From positions 1,175,902 through 1,239,901 of the forward strand of contig CP011392.1 in the NCBI GenBank assembly GCA_001005265.1: a stretch of DNA of 64,000 nt, given 5' to 3'. This stretch comes from Dehalogenimonas sp. WBC-2. Its GTDB lineage: Bacteria; Chloroflexota; Dehalococcoidia; Dehalococcoidales; Dehalococcoidaceae. Position 1 is the stretch's first letter; each line of letters opens with the position of its first letter. Shown here one piece after another: positions 18,976 through 28,382 of this stretch. A program made the position numbers and the translations under genes. The notes under the pieces are model-generated. The model did no database searches and was not told the origin of the DNA. It saw only the letters and a program-made list of their open reading frames with translations.

Positions 18976-19244
18976 TTAGCTTCCAGTCGGCTCACTCCAC
19001 GAAAGTAATAGTAATAACGCGGTGGGATACCATGGACCGCCTTGTTCACCCTTTTCTTGATAGAGCAAGCGCCACGGCGGCCGTCGCTGAATTCAATGAA
19101 GTATCCCCCGCCATCCTGAACCCGGGTAAATTCCATAAAAATCAACTCACCCCACCAGCCGCTCTCATCGTCACTTTGAAGACGATATTCTATCTCACCA
19201 AGACACTCTTCGCCGCCGTGATTGAATAATTTACCCAAATTCAT
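18972..19244 (-). CDS. Small protein of unknown function, paralogue B
   Basis: A 90-residue relative of the next gene, sharing an initial IxYRLQS-type strand, the WWG motif and the EFSDGRRG strand-turn. Pattern and size suggest a single beta-rich domain. It starts 14 nt after the proB stop on the same strand, so it may be carried on the proB transcript. I infer no function. Confidence 0.7.
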   Translation of the reverse strand: MNLGKLFNHGGEECLGEIEYRLQSDDESGWWGELIFMEFTRVQDGGGYFIEFSDGRRGACSIKKRVNKAVHGIPPRYYYYFRGVSRLEAK

Positions 19245-19258
19245 GATGACAATCCCTT

Positions 19259-20380
19259 CTAACAGCTTGCCAGATTATTATGATGTACCACCTCGTCACC
19301 GTAGCTGTGACCCAGCTTCTCAACGATACGTTCTGAATGCGCTCCCTTGATAATATCCACTTCTGCGGCATCGTAATTAGCGATACCATATCCTAATTGA
19401 ACCCCTTCGTGATTGATTAAACGGACAATGTCTCCCCTTTTAAATGCCCCGTCCACACCTGTTACCCCGGCTGGAAGCAGGCTGCTGCAACGCCTGACGG
19501 CTTTGGCGGCACCGTCATCAATAATAATTCGTCCCTGCGCCGAAAGTCCCGACAGCAACCAGCGCTGCCGGGCATCCGGTTCCGATTGGGGCGGAAAATG
19601 CGTGCCCAGCTTCTCTCCACAAACAATGCGCTCAATGATTGCCGTCTCCATACCTGAAGCAATGACAACACGCACACCGGACGCTGTGGCTAGTTTGGCC
19701 GCTTCTAGCTTGGTCACCATGCCGCCGGTAGCGGCAGTGCTCAAAGTACCGCCGGCCAGCCTTTCAATTTCAGGGGTAATCTTTTCCACTAATGGTATCA
19801 ACTGGGCATCTTTAACAATTCGTGGATTCGCGGAAAAAAGACCTTCCAGGTCGGTCAGAATCAGCAGCAGGTCAGCGTCGACAAGGTTCGCCACCATGGC
19901 TGATAAGTTATCGTTATCACCGAACTTGGCATCCCGTATCTCATCCACAGCCACAACATCGTTTTCGTTGACAATAGTGATGACACCCAGTTCCATAAGC
20001 GCCAACATCGTATTACGGGCATTCAGATAGCCTGAACGATCATTCAGGTCAGCCCGGGTCAGCAAGGCTTGGGCCACCGTCAGGTCATGAACACTAAACA
20101 GGTCATCATAAATATTCATCAGCCTGCTTTGTCCAACAGACGCCAGTACTTGTTTGTAAGGAATATCTTTTGCCTTCTTGTATACCCCACCCAGTTTCTC
20201 TTTGCCGGCTGCGATAGCGCCCGATGTCACCAGCAAGACCTCAACCCCGCGCCCGGCTACCACGGCAATCTGGGCAACCAGACTGGCCATGATTGTCGGG
20301 TCAAGCCGACCTGTGCCTCCGGTCAGGAGGTTGGTGCCCAGCTTAACCACAATTCGCCGGTAAATAATTTCGTTCGTCAT
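19259..20380 (-). CDS. proB: Glutamate 5-kinase
   Basis: First step of proline synthesis, making gamma-glutamyl phosphate. The amino-acid kinase domain (VVKLGTNLLTGG, then NENDVVAVDEI and GTGGM-like TAATGGMVTKLEAA) is followed by a C-terminal PUA domain from about residue 275. I choose ATG 20380 (MTNEIIYRR): the upstream ATG at 20404 overlaps a TGtTATAAT -10 box (20403-20408) with TTGTCC 17 bp before it. The leader would be about 16 nt and has no Shine-Dalgarno. Confidence 0.93.
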   Translation of the reverse strand: MTNEIIYRRIVVKLGTNLLTGGTGRLDPTIMASLVAQIAVVAGRGVEVLLVTSGAIAAGKEKLGGVYKKAKDIPYKQVLASVGQSRLMNIYDDLFSVHDLTVAQALLTRADLNDRSGYLNARNTMLALMELGVITIVNENDVVAVDEIRDAKFGDNDNLSAMVANLVDADLLLILTDLEGLFSANPRIVKDAQLIPLVEKITPEIERLAGGTLSTAATGGMVTKLEAAKLATASGVRVVIASGMETAIIERIVCGEKLGTHFPPQSEPDARQRWLLSGLSAQGRIIIDDGAAKAVRRCSSLLPAGVTGVDGAFKRGDIVRLINHEGVQLGYGIANYDAAEVDIIKGAHSERIVEKLGHSYGDEVVHHNNLASC

Positions 20381-20402
20381 AACGTTTGTTGATTTGTCCG
20401 AC

Positions 20403-20431
20403 ATTATAACAGCGGCTTCATATCGGGACAA
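20403..20431 (-). promoter_or_regulatory. proB promoter
   Basis: On the minus strand TTGTCC (20426-20431), 17 bp and TATAAT (20403-20408), with an extended -10 TG. It lies back to back with the proA promoter. Confidence 0.65.
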
Positions 20432-20471
20432 GGTAATAAAAGAAATCCAAACCCGCCCTGCATCCAACACC

Positions 20472-20501
20472 TTGCCTCTCTCGCCCGCCTTAAACTATAC
20501 T
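20472..20501 (+). promoter_or_regulatory. proA promoter
   Basis: TTGCCT (20472-20477), 18 bp and TATACT (20496-20501), about 28 nt before the proA ATG, which has an AGGTGA ribosome site. Confidence 0.55.
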
Positions 20502-20529
20502 TGACCAATAAACACATCGCAGGTGATAA

Positions 20530-21801
20530 ATGGACGCTGAAAGAGCACTGGAACTCAAATGCCGCCTCGCCAAAGAGGGCTGCCGCAAGCTGTCATATAC
20601 CACCACAACAATTAAGAATGCAGCTCTAAAAAATATCGCTGATGACTTACTGCTGCATATGCCGGGTATTCTTGAAGCCAATGCCGCAGACCAGATGGCA
20701 GCCCGGACTGCAGGTATGAACGCGGCCATGCTCGACCGCCTTCTTCTCACCAAACCCCGTCTGGAGGCTATCGCCGCCGACGTACACAATGTCGCCGCCT
20801 TGCCAGACCCGATAGGTGAGATATTCGATATGAGAACACTCCCGAACGGGCTCACCATCGGTAAAAAACGAGTACCGCTGGGGGTCATTGCCGCTATCTA
20901 TGAGTCACGGCCTAATGTTACTGTAGACATCACGGCTTTATGTCTCAAGGTAGGAAACGCGGTCATTTTACGCGGCGGCAAGGAGACTATCCATTCAAAC
21001 AAAGCGCTGGTTGAGGTTATCCACGGAGCAGTCAAACGCGCCGGTATCGACCCCGATGTCGTCCAGTTCATCGACAATACCGACCGTGCATTGGTACCGC
21101 ATTTGCTGAGGATGAACGATTACATCGACCTTGTTATTCCTCGCGGCGGCGTTGGTCTGATTAAATCAGTTAAAGATAATTCCACCATTCCGGTGGTGGC
21201 CGGCGGGGCTGGGGTATGCCATACATTTATAGACTCATGCGCTAAAATGGCAGACGCTATAGCCATAGTTTATAATGCCAAGGTGCAGAAACCCTCTGCC
21301 TGCAACGCCCTGGATACCGTTCTGGTACACAAAGATATCGCCGCCGCATATCTTCCCCTGATGGCCGCTGAGTTGGACAAAGCAGGCGTGGAAATGCGTT
21401 GCGATACGATCTCAATGGCCATTCTTTCTAAGAACCCTGACTTAAAACTTGTTGAGGCGAAAGAGGAAGACTGGGGACAGGAATACCTGGCACTTACTGC
21501 TGCCGTTAAGGTGGTGGATTCGGTGGATGAAGCTATTGAACATATTGCCACCTACGGCGATGGTCACTCCGAGGCTATCATAACAGAAGATTATACCAAT
21601 GCGCAGCGCTTTCTTAATGAGGTTGACGCCGCTGCAGTCTACGTCAATGCCTCGACTCGCTTCACAGACGGCGCCCAGTTCGGGCTGGGAGCGGAGGTTG
21701 GCATCTCCACTCAAAAGATGCACGCCCGCGGCCCTCTGGGGCTTAAGGAGATTACCAGCTATAAATGGCTGGTATATGGCTCAGGTCAGGTCAGACCCTG
21801 A
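20530..21801 (+). CDS. proA: Gamma-glutamyl phosphate reductase
   Basis: A 423-residue aldehyde-dehydrogenase-fold enzyme that reduces gamma-glutamyl phosphate to glutamate semialdehyde with NADPH. Conserved stretches include YESRPNVTVD, the catalytic cysteine in QKPSACNALDTVLVH, and the C-terminal GLGAEVGISTQKMHARGP. proA and proB are divergent here rather than in the usual tandem order, but the short shared promoter region would still allow joint control. Confidence 0.96.
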   Translation: MDAERALELKCRLAKEGCRKLSYTTTTIKNAALKNIADDLLLHMPGILEANAADQMAARTAGMNAAMLDRLLLTKPRLEAIAADVHNVAALPDPIGEIFDMRTLPNGLTIGKKRVPLGVIAAIYESRPNVTVDITALCLKVGNAVILRGGKETIHSNKALVEVIHGAVKRAGIDPDVVQFIDNTDRALVPHLLRMNDYIDLVIPRGGVGLIKSVKDNSTIPVVAGGAGVCHTFIDSCAKMADAIAIVYNAKVQKPSACNALDTVLVHKDIAAAYLPLMAAELDKAGVEMRCDTISMAILSKNPDLKLVEAKEEDWGQEYLALTAAVKVVDSVDEAIEHIATYGDGHSEAIITEDYTNAQRFLNEVDAAAVYVNASTRFTDGAQFGLGAEVGISTQKMHARGPLGLKEITSYKWLVYGSGQVRP

Positions 21802-21915
21802 TACAATTACCACAATGGCCTTTCCCGGCACAGCCTTTATCAATAAGATTTCCCGGCGCTGATTTCGTCTTCGTGTTATACTTGGCCCATCCGCTTACGA
21901 TAGAAAGGTTGAACC

Positions 21916-22638
21916 ATGCCCCGAATCGACGGCCGCGCTCCCGATGAACTTCGCCCAATCAAACTCACTCCCGGATTCCAAACATTCGCAGATGGTTCTG
22001 TACTGATTGAACAGGGCCAAACAAGAGTTATCTGTTCTGTTTCAATGGAAGATAGAGTGCCGCCATTTTTGAGAAATTCAGGGACAGGCTGGGTAACCGC
22101 GGAGTACGCCATGCTGCCGCGATCTACCTCCACGCGCACTCCCCGTGATTCAACTCAGGGCAAAATTTCCGGGCGCAGTCAGGAGATACAAAGACTGATC
22201 GGCCGCTCCCTCAGAGGCATAACTGATCTGTCAGCGCTGGGGGAACGTAGCTTTGTGGTTGATTGCGATGTTGTCCAGGCTGATGCCGGCACCCGCACCG
22301 CGGCCATCACCGGCAGCTATGTTGCCCTGTATCTGGCCTTTGACAAACTGCAGCGGCTGGGAGTTATTAAACAGATACCGTTAAAATCTCAGGTGGCAGC
22401 GGTAAGTGTCAGTGTGTATAAAGGCGATATCTTACTCGACCCTTCTTTCGACGAAGATTGCAACGCTGACTCTGATTTCAATTTAGTGATGAACTCAAAA
22501 GGTGAGTTCATAGAAATTCAGGGCACGGCTGAACGAAAGAGCTATACCAGAGACACCATTGATACGGTGTTGACCCTGGCGGAAAAAGGCATTCGCAACC
22601 TTTTTGAAATCCAATCGGCGGCACTTCAAAACAGATAA
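21916..22638 (+). CDS. rph: Ribonuclease PH
   Basis: A 240-residue phosphate-dependent 3' exonuclease that trims tRNA 3' ends. The start RIDGRAPDELRPI, the phosphate-binding region GKISGRSQEIQRLIGRSLR and the acidic DCDVVQADAGTRTAAI are all intact. The ATG has AAAGGTTG upstream and a TATACT box in the gap from proA. No rdgB-type gene follows; the next gene is convergent. Confidence 0.96.
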   Translation: MPRIDGRAPDELRPIKLTPGFQTFADGSVLIEQGQTRVICSVSMEDRVPPFLRNSGTGWVTAEYAMLPRSTSTRTPRDSTQGKISGRSQEIQRLIGRSLRGITDLSALGERSFVVDCDVVQADAGTRTAAITGSYVALYLAFDKLQRLGVIKQIPLKSQVAAVSVSVYKGDILLDPSFDEDCNADSDFNLVMNSKGEFIEIQGTAERKSYTRDTIDTVLTLAEKGIRNLFEIQSAALQNR

Positions 22639-22690
22639 ACCGGCCTCAGCCAATTTCGCCGTTGTGACAATCAACAGGAACGAAACCGGT

Positions 22691-23164
22691 CTATCTGGAT
22701 AGTATCTCTACAACCCATTCAAGAGACGCGATAACGGCCGCCTCGCGTGTTTGATTGCGCTCGCCCTTGAAGACGAATTTCCGGTTCCAGATTCCCTTAG
22801 GGGTCGCCAGTCCGATATAGTACAGGCCAACCGGTTTGTCTTCCGTACCCCCATCCGGTCCGGCGATACCGGTATCGGAGAGACAAATATCAACCCCGAG
22901 TGCCTTCCGTCCACCTGTTGCCATCTGTTCCGCAACCTGTGAACTAACAGCGCCATAAGCCAAAAGGGTAGCGTAATTTACTCCGGCCAGGCTCATTTTA
23001 ATCTCATTGTGATAAGCGATGATTCCGCCCATGCAATAAACGGATGCCCCGGGCACCGAAATGATACGTGCCGCCGTCAGACCCCCGGTAGCTGACTCCA
23101 CGGTGCCGATGGTCAGCTTATGCTCCAGTAGAAGTTTACCAAGTGTCTGTTCTATAATTGGCAA
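22691..23164 (-). CDS. pncC: CinA C-terminal domain protein (nicotinamide-nucleotide amidase type)
   Basis: A 157-residue stand-alone CinA-C domain. It has the ESATGGL start motif, the GIIAYHNEIKMSLAGV segment and SDTGIAGPDGGTEDKPVG. PncC enzymes deamidate nicotinamide mononucleotide in NAD recycling. The start is TTG (LPIIEQTLG), with AAGGAAGG upstream at a rather long distance. TATAAT in the AT-rich gap toward 23200 is a likely promoter. Confidence 0.88.
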   Translation of the reverse strand: MPIIEQTLGKLLLEHKLTIGTVESATGGLTAARIISVPGASVYCMGGIIAYHNEIKMSLAGVNYATLLAYGAVSSQVAEQMATGGRKALGVDICLSDTGIAGPDGGTEDKPVGLYYIGLATPKGIWNRKFVFKGERNQTREAAVIASLEWVVEILSR

Positions 23165-23327
23165 AATAAGTATCGCCTTCCTTACGATTTCAAGTACAAT
23201 AATTATAGCAAAAAAGTTGTGATCCAGAGTTAGGGCTCATTTCCGTCACTACAGCCGCATCCGCTGTGCTAGTATTGTCAGTCTGGCAACAACTCAATTT
23301 GCCCAATATGGAGGATTTCAATTAAAT

Positions 23328-24752
23328 ATGTTTAAGTCGGTAACCCCCAGGGTCAGCCTCTTTTTTATATCCCTTATTGCAAAAGCGGCATACTCTGCCC
23401 TTTCCGGTGATAGTTTCTCCGCCAGTCAAACAAAATCCGCCTGGGGTGTATTGTTTTGGATTCTATGGTTCGTGATGCTGTGGTTAGTTACCCTGCCACA
23501 AACTGATATCTACTTTGAGAGATTCAGCAGGCAACTCAAGTTTGTTGCCCGGAGCAGTGTTATTGTATCAGCGGTGGTCTGTATCGCTATTGCAGGTTCT
23601 TACTTTGGACTTAAAGCTGATATCATCCATGCTGCTGATTTCCCGGAACCGATCGGTAGTTTGTTTAGTTCCCTTGAAACGCAGCCCCGATACTCTGATG
23701 GTGCCGCACTAACTTTTCAGGCAACTGAAAGCATCATCAATGGGGAAAATCCCTATGCCCAGTCAAACGTGGTCACCGCTATGAACCAATTTGATGGCCC
23801 TTTTATTAATCTTACACCATTACAGGAAGGCCGATTCTCTGAAGTTTTCCCTTATCCGTCCCAAACACAATTGGCTGATATCTGGGCAGAAGCTCAGCTA
23901 AACACTGAAACCGTGCCTGTGGAACTGGAGACCCGTCTGAATTATCCGGCAGGGTCGTTCCTGTTAACCGCCCCTTTCGTATTAGCCGGAGTAGATACAC
24001 TTCAAGTGATACTAATTATATTTATGCTGATTGCGGTAATCTACGCCCTATGGCGTATCCCCGGAGAACATAAATTGATCTTCGGCCTGGCTGTACTCAT
24101 AAGCATGGAACTCTGGATTTCCGGGTTCATCGGGCTGGATAAAAGAGTCTTGATATTTCCGTTCATGCTTATCGGCTGGCTATTAATACCTGAGCGTCCC
24201 AAAATAGCGATGGCACTGTTGGGTGTCGCCGCGGCGGCATTCCAAACCGCCTGGTTCCTCTTGCCGTTTGCTTTGATCTTCGCTTATCACCGGTGGGGAC
24301 TTAAAAAAGCAGCACAGGGCGCGGTAATTACTATCGGAGTATTTCTGGCCTTCAATCTGCCGTTCGTTTTCGCCGACCCAGAACTATGGCTCTCTTCGGT
24401 ACTGGCGCCGATGACGGATAGCCTCTATCCTATGGGGGTCGGCCTGGCCGGCCTGGTAGAAAGTGGCATCCTCCAAATTGAAACATCAACGTTGTTCACT
24501 ATTCTTGAAGCCGCCGCTCTGGCTGGCGGCTTACTATGGTATTTCCTCCGCGGCCGCAATTTTCCTGAAACCGGGCTATTATTATCGATATTACCGTTGT
24601 TTTTTGCCTGGCGCAGTCTCAGCGATTACTTCTTTTATGTTGACCTGATCGTCCTGGCCTCATTGTTGCTGCGGAACCGGTCCGGGCAAGTAATTCCAGG
24701 CATCTCACTAAAAGCTATAACCCGGTTTATGCCGCAGATACACCGAAATTGA
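23328..24752 (+). CDS. Polytopic membrane protein of unknown function
   Basis: A 474-residue integral membrane protein with roughly ten to twelve hydrophobic segments. A larger outside loop (about residues 110-205) lies between helices three and four. The overall layout resembles GT-C/GT87-type glycosyltransferases (DUF2029), in which a long first loop holds the catalytic acidic residue, but I see no diagnostic motif. It has a GGAGG ribosome site. The DUF167 gene follows by 7 nt, so they are probably co-transcribed. Confidence 0.75.
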   Translation: MFKSVTPRVSLFFISLIAKAAYSALSGDSFSASQTKSAWGVLFWILWFVMLWLVTLPQTDIYFERFSRQLKFVARSSVIVSAVVCIAIAGSYFGLKADIIHAADFPEPIGSLFSSLETQPRYSDGAALTFQATESIINGENPYAQSNVVTAMNQFDGPFINLTPLQEGRFSEVFPYPSQTQLADIWAEAQLNTETVPVELETRLNYPAGSFLLTAPFVLAGVDTLQVILIIFMLIAVIYALWRIPGEHKLIFGLAVLISMELWISGFIGLDKRVLIFPFMLIGWLLIPERPKIAMALLGVAAAAFQTAWFLLPFALIFAYHRWGLKKAAQGAVITIGVFLAFNLPFVFADPELWLSSVLAPMTDSLYPMGVGLAGLVESGILQIETSTLFTILEAAALAGGLLWYFLRGRNFPETGLLLSILPLFFAWRSLSDYFFYVDLIVLASLLLRNRSGQVIPGISLKAITRFMPQIHRN

Positions 24753-24759
24753 TTCCGTC

Positions 24760-25032
24760 ATGGATCGTACTATTATTGCAATCCGCATCCAGCCTGGATC
24801 GGCACAAACCATAGTCGCCGGACGTTACGGTGATGCCATCAAAATAAAAGTAAGTGCAGCGCCGGAACGGGGAAAGGCTAATGCCGCGCTAATTGCGTTT
24901 CTTTCCCAGCAGCTCGGAGTGAGTAAGGATGCTATTGACATCTTGCGCGGGCATACCAGCCGCAACAAAACAATTGCCATTGAGGGAGTTGAAGAGGCTG
25001 AAGTTATAAAACGATTGCTGAGAGAAGATTAG
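24760..25032 (+). CDS. DUF167 (YggU-type) protein
   Basis: A 90-residue DUF167 protein. IRIQPGSAQT, APERGKANAALI and GHTSRNKTIAI are the family motifs. The fold is known but the function is not. Its stop codon overlaps the convergent histidine kinase stop by 4 nt (25029-25032), which leaves no room for a terminator between them. Confidence 0.88.
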   Translation: MDRTIIAIRIQPGSAQTIVAGRYGDAIKIKVSAAPERGKANAALIAFLSQQLGVSKDAIDILRGHTSRNKTIAIEGVEEAEVIKRLLRED

Positions 25033-26543
25033 GCTTCAAGTGCCGGGCAAATGCCGTTCTTAAGGGGCAAAGACAGGGTAAATGTTGTGCCTTCACCAAA
25101 TTCACTGGAAGCACTGATACGGCCTCCATGCTCCAAGACGATCCCATGGCAAATCGACAACCCCAGGCCTGTACCGCCGGTGTTCGCGTTGGTGGTGAAA
25201 AAAGGATCAAACAACTTGGTAAGATTCTTTGCTTCAATACCAGGACCATTGTCGGTAACGGTAATAATTATATAGCCGTCCAATTCACCGGTAGTAATAA
25301 TTAGCCGGTCTCCTTTGCCAGCTTTGGTGATAGCCTGTTCAGCGTTGATAATCAGGTTTACCAGCACCTGTTCCAATTGATAGTGGTCAACCATCAAACA
25401 GGTTAATTCCGCCAGATGTGTTATTACCTGGATGCCAGACTGTTGCAGTTCGTATGACCTGAGTTCCAGGGATTCCATGACAATCTCATTGATGTCCACC
25501 GGTTCCTTATGCGGCTGCCTTTGTCTGGCAAAAGTCAGCAGATTTTGAACAACTTTTGCCGCACGCTGAGCTTCAGAATGGATCCGCTTGAGATCAATGG
25601 ACATTTTCTCGTCCGTACTTTTTCTAAGCAATCTTTCAGAAAAACCGATGATCCCGGTAAGCGGATTATTGATCTCATGCGCCACCCCAGCGGCCAGTTC
25701 TCCCACCGATGCCAGCCGCCCGGAAAGATTGAGTTCAGATTGAAGCTGTTTTTCACGCAGACCGGCCTGAATCCGTTCAGAAATATCACGGGCAAAAACC
25801 CAATAATAGTGTTTGTCGTTCAGTTGAATAAAATTAAATACTGCTTCTACTGGCAGAACGCGTCCGTCATGGCGGCGATATTCAGTTTCCCATGTTTCGG
25901 AACCTGTTTGCTTGAGCACGGCCAATCGTCTTTTTAGTTCTTTACGGGTCGTTCCAATATCCACATCCTGAATAGCAAGAGACATCATGCCTCCCAGGTT
26001 ATAGCCCAGCAATCGGCTGGCAGCGCTGTTGGCGTAAAGAATAGCTCCCTTGTCATTGAGCCAAAAAATAGCTTCCCCGGCATGTTCTACGGCAAAACGG
26101 GTTAATCTCCCCATTTCTTGCGCTGTCTTCAGATGGGTAACTTCAATCAATGATAACAAAGAAAGGTCTGTACTATGGAATACCGCCACATTTATCTCAA
26201 TGTCATGGCTGGTGCCATTCTGGTCAACGAGGATAAACTCATAGTGCTCCGGGGCTGAACCGGGATGACTGCGGCGCAAGTTATGGTATTCTTGAGCTTT
26301 TTTCCTGTCATCCTCAGCTACAAACTCAAACCATGAATGCTTGCCTTCTATCTCCCAAAGACCCATGTCAACCAGACGCGCCAAAGCCTCATTGGCCATT
26401 ACGATAATACCGCCCTTATTAAGAACGGCCATGGCTGTACCGCTGCGTTCAAACATGGTGCGAAAGGTTGAAACGGCATCACCAAGCAGCCGTTTTTCTA
26501 CTTCCTCACGGCCCGGCTTGTTGCTATCTTCCCGGCTGGTCAT
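25029..26543 (-). CDS. PAS-domain sensor histidine kinase
   Basis: A 504-residue kinase with no membrane segment. It has two PAS domains (about residues 30-145 and 150-265), then HisKA with the phospho-acceptor in AAGVAHEINNPLTG and a HATPase domain with DNGPGIE and TGLGLSI. Cytoplasmic PAS sensing suggests a redox, oxygen or small-ligand signal; no cysteine or heme motif is obvious. It follows the HTH-receiver gene by 44 nt on the same strand, and that protein is its likely partner. Confidence 0.92.
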   Translation of the reverse strand: MTSREDSNKPGREEVEKRLLGDAVSTFRTMFERSGTAMAVLNKGGIIVMANEALARLVDMGLWEIEGKHSWFEFVAEDDRKKAQEYHNLRRSHPGSAPEHYEFILVDQNGTSHDIEINVAVFHSTDLSLLSLIEVTHLKTAQEMGRLTRFAVEHAGEAIFWLNDKGAILYANSAASRLLGYNLGGMMSLAIQDVDIGTTRKELKRRLAVLKQTGSETWETEYRRHDGRVLPVEAVFNFIQLNDKHYYWVFARDISERIQAGLREKQLQSELNLSGRLASVGELAAGVAHEINNPLTGIIGFSERLLRKSTDEKMSIDLKRIHSEAQRAAKVVQNLLTFARQRQPHKEPVDINEIVMESLELRSYELQQSGIQVITHLAELTCLMVDHYQLEQVLVNLIINAEQAITKAGKGDRLIITTGELDGYIIITVTDNGPGIEAKNLTKLFDPFFTTNANTGGTGLGLSICHGIVLEHGGRISASSEFGEGTTFTLSLPLKNGICPALEA

Positions 26544-26587
26544 AAACTACCCATGTGGTCAATCAATTAACGATAGCATCCAGATCT

Positions 26588-27127
26588 CTAACTACGGTCA
26601 ATGCGGATAAAGCTCTTTACGGCATTCAATACATCAGCTTCACCAAATGGCTTGTTCATGACTCCAAATGGTCCTTGAGCCAGGGCTTGAGCCATACTTT
26701 CACTATCAGGGAAACCGGTAATAATGGTTACAGGGAGTTCCGGGTCAATTACACGGATTTTTCGCAAAACATCCGCACCACCCATACCCGGCATCTTCAA
26801 ATCTAAAAAGACAAGAGCGAAATCTTTTGCCTTGATATACTCCAGCGCCTCAGCCCCACTACCTGCGGTGACCACTTTATGGCCAGCATCCTCAAGTATG
26901 TCGCGGAAAAGGTCTCTGATAGTTTGATCATCATCCACTACCAGTATGGTAGCCTTGGCGCCCACAGCGGTAGAACGCAACCATTCATCAATAGCCGCCC
27001 TATCAAAACGCCAGCTATGGCTAACCTTGAGCGCCGGAATAGTACCAGCTTGCAATAAGCGATAAATTGTTTTTTGGGTCACTCGCAGATAATCAGCCAC
27101 TTCACGCACGGTCAATAACTCAGGCAT
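26588..27127 (-). CDS. Excisionase-type HTH fused to a receiver domain
   Basis: A 179-residue protein with an unusual order. A helix-turn-helix of the excisionase/BldC-MerR type (LTVREVADYLRVTQKTIYR, residues 4-50) comes first, and a CheY-like receiver follows (residues 59-175). The receiver has acidic Asp65-67, the phospho-site Asp109 in VFLDLKMPG, and Lys in NKPFG. Most response regulators have the receiver first. With the downstream kinase it forms a two-component pair. AGGAG lies 9 nt before the ATG. Targets are unknown. Confidence 0.88.
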   Translation of the reverse strand: MPELLTVREVADYLRVTQKTIYRLLQAGTIPALKVSHSWRFDRAAIDEWLRSTAVGAKATILVVDDDQTIRDLFRDILEDAGHKVVTAGSGAEALEYIKAKDFALVFLDLKMPGMGGADVLRKIRVIDPELPVTIITGFPDSESMAQALAQGPFGVMNKPFGEADVLNAVKSFIRIDRS

Positions 27128-27284
27128 AGCAATTTTCTCCTAGAACTCAAACCACATGTATCTAAATTGAAGCATACTATTTTGGACATTTTGAGTCAAG
27201 TAATAAATGGGTTCTAATACTACTGGTACAATTCATTATTATTCCAGCACTATTCTCTAACTTTATGTAGAGTAGCAATCATGC

Positions 27285-27290
27285 TATAAT
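27285..27290 (+). promoter_or_regulatory. Extended -10 box, leaderless start of the hydrolase
   Basis: TGcTATAAT ends 6 nt before GTG 27297, and there is no ribosome site. The extended TG may replace a good -35, which is not seen. Confidence 0.65.
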
Positions 27291-27296
27291 TCAACT

Positions 27297-28382
27297 GTGA
27301 AATTGAAACTGATCTTAGGATTAGCAACGGCGCAACGGCTGAGTATTATTGCCCTGGTTTTATTGATTCCTCAGTTCAGTCCAGTCGCCCTGGACTACCC
27401 CAAACCGGATCGCCGGTACGAGGTGGGTTTACATACTTTTACTTTAGATTATCAAGACCCGCAAGGCCAGACAATGTCCATTGACGCGGCAGTATGGTAC
27501 CCCACCAGTGATAAGGTTGCTGTCTACAGTTACAGCAACGGCGCTAAAAGCTATTTAGCGGTTGACGGAGCGCTGGCGCGCGGTCTTTCATCCTATCCGT
27601 TGATCATTTTTAATCACGGTTTTAACGCTACAGAAATGCAATCCCTGTTTCTTAAAGAAACACTGGCCAGCGAAGGTTATATTGTCGCTTCAGTGCATTT
27701 CAAAGACAGTATTTGGGCGGGTATGCTTGGATTGCTAGATTTCAATGACCACCAGGCTGGCAGCGGTATTGATGGTTACCTGCGTAATGTATACCAACAA
27801 TATTTTGATACTTATCGTCTTTCGGCAGCAGAAGCCTTGCTAAATCACATGGTAGATGAAAATGATGACTCAGCATCGCTATTCTATAAAGGGATTAATA
27901 CCAACGCCATAGGTATGGGCGGGCACTCTTTTGGAGGTCTGACCACTCTAGGACTAATCGGTGGTCATTCCGATCCGCTGATGGAAGACAGCCGCATCAA
28001 GGCAGCGCTATTACTATCTTCACCATCATTCCCCTTTGAAAAGAATGTCAGTAACATAGACATCCCGATTATGGCCATGCGTGGAGATTATGACCTGTTG
28101 CTTAACCGTCCTGAGGATGCTTTCTGGTATTTGGGCGGTGAAGTCCAACCACCTTACTATTACCTGGTGCTGCGTGACGCCGATCATTTCATTTTTTCAG
28201 AATCATGCGCGGATATTGGCTGGGTACCGGCAGGTATTGCAGAAGATGAACGCCTGAAAGCTATAGACCGCTATGCCCTGGCTTTCTTTAATCTGTATCT
28301 GAAGGGCGACACCTCAGCAATAACTGTATTATCACAAACATCCCCGGCCCTGTTAAGTTATGATTGGCTGACAGCACCGTAG
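27297..28382 (+). CDS. Alpha/beta hydrolase, PAF-acetylhydrolase/dienelactone hydrolase type, membrane-anchored
   Basis: A 361-residue protein. A hydrophobic segment (about residues 6-32) looks like a signal anchor or uncleaved signal peptide. The hydrolase domain follows, with an FNHGFNATEM oxyanion strand, the nucleophile in GMGGHSFGGL (serine near residue 209) and a late Asp/His pair (ADHFIF). PAF-AH-like lipases cut short acyl esters. The substrate is unknown. Its end overlaps the convergent DUF190 gene by 25 nt. Confidence 0.85.
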   Translation: MKLKLILGLATAQRLSIIALVLLIPQFSPVALDYPKPDRRYEVGLHTFTLDYQDPQGQTMSIDAAVWYPTSDKVAVYSYSNGAKSYLAVDGALARGLSSYPLIIFNHGFNATEMQSLFLKETLASEGYIVASVHFKDSIWAGMLGLLDFNDHQAGSGIDGYLRNVYQQYFDTYRLSAAEALLNHMVDENDDSASLFYKGINTNAIGMGGHSFGGLTTLGLIGGHSDPLMEDSRIKAALLLSSPSFPFEKNVSNIDIPIMAMRGDYDLLLNRPEDAFWYLGGEVQPPYYYLVLRDADHFIFSESCADIGWVPAGIAEDERLKAIDRYALAFFNLYLKGDTSAITVLSQTSPALLSYDWLTAP

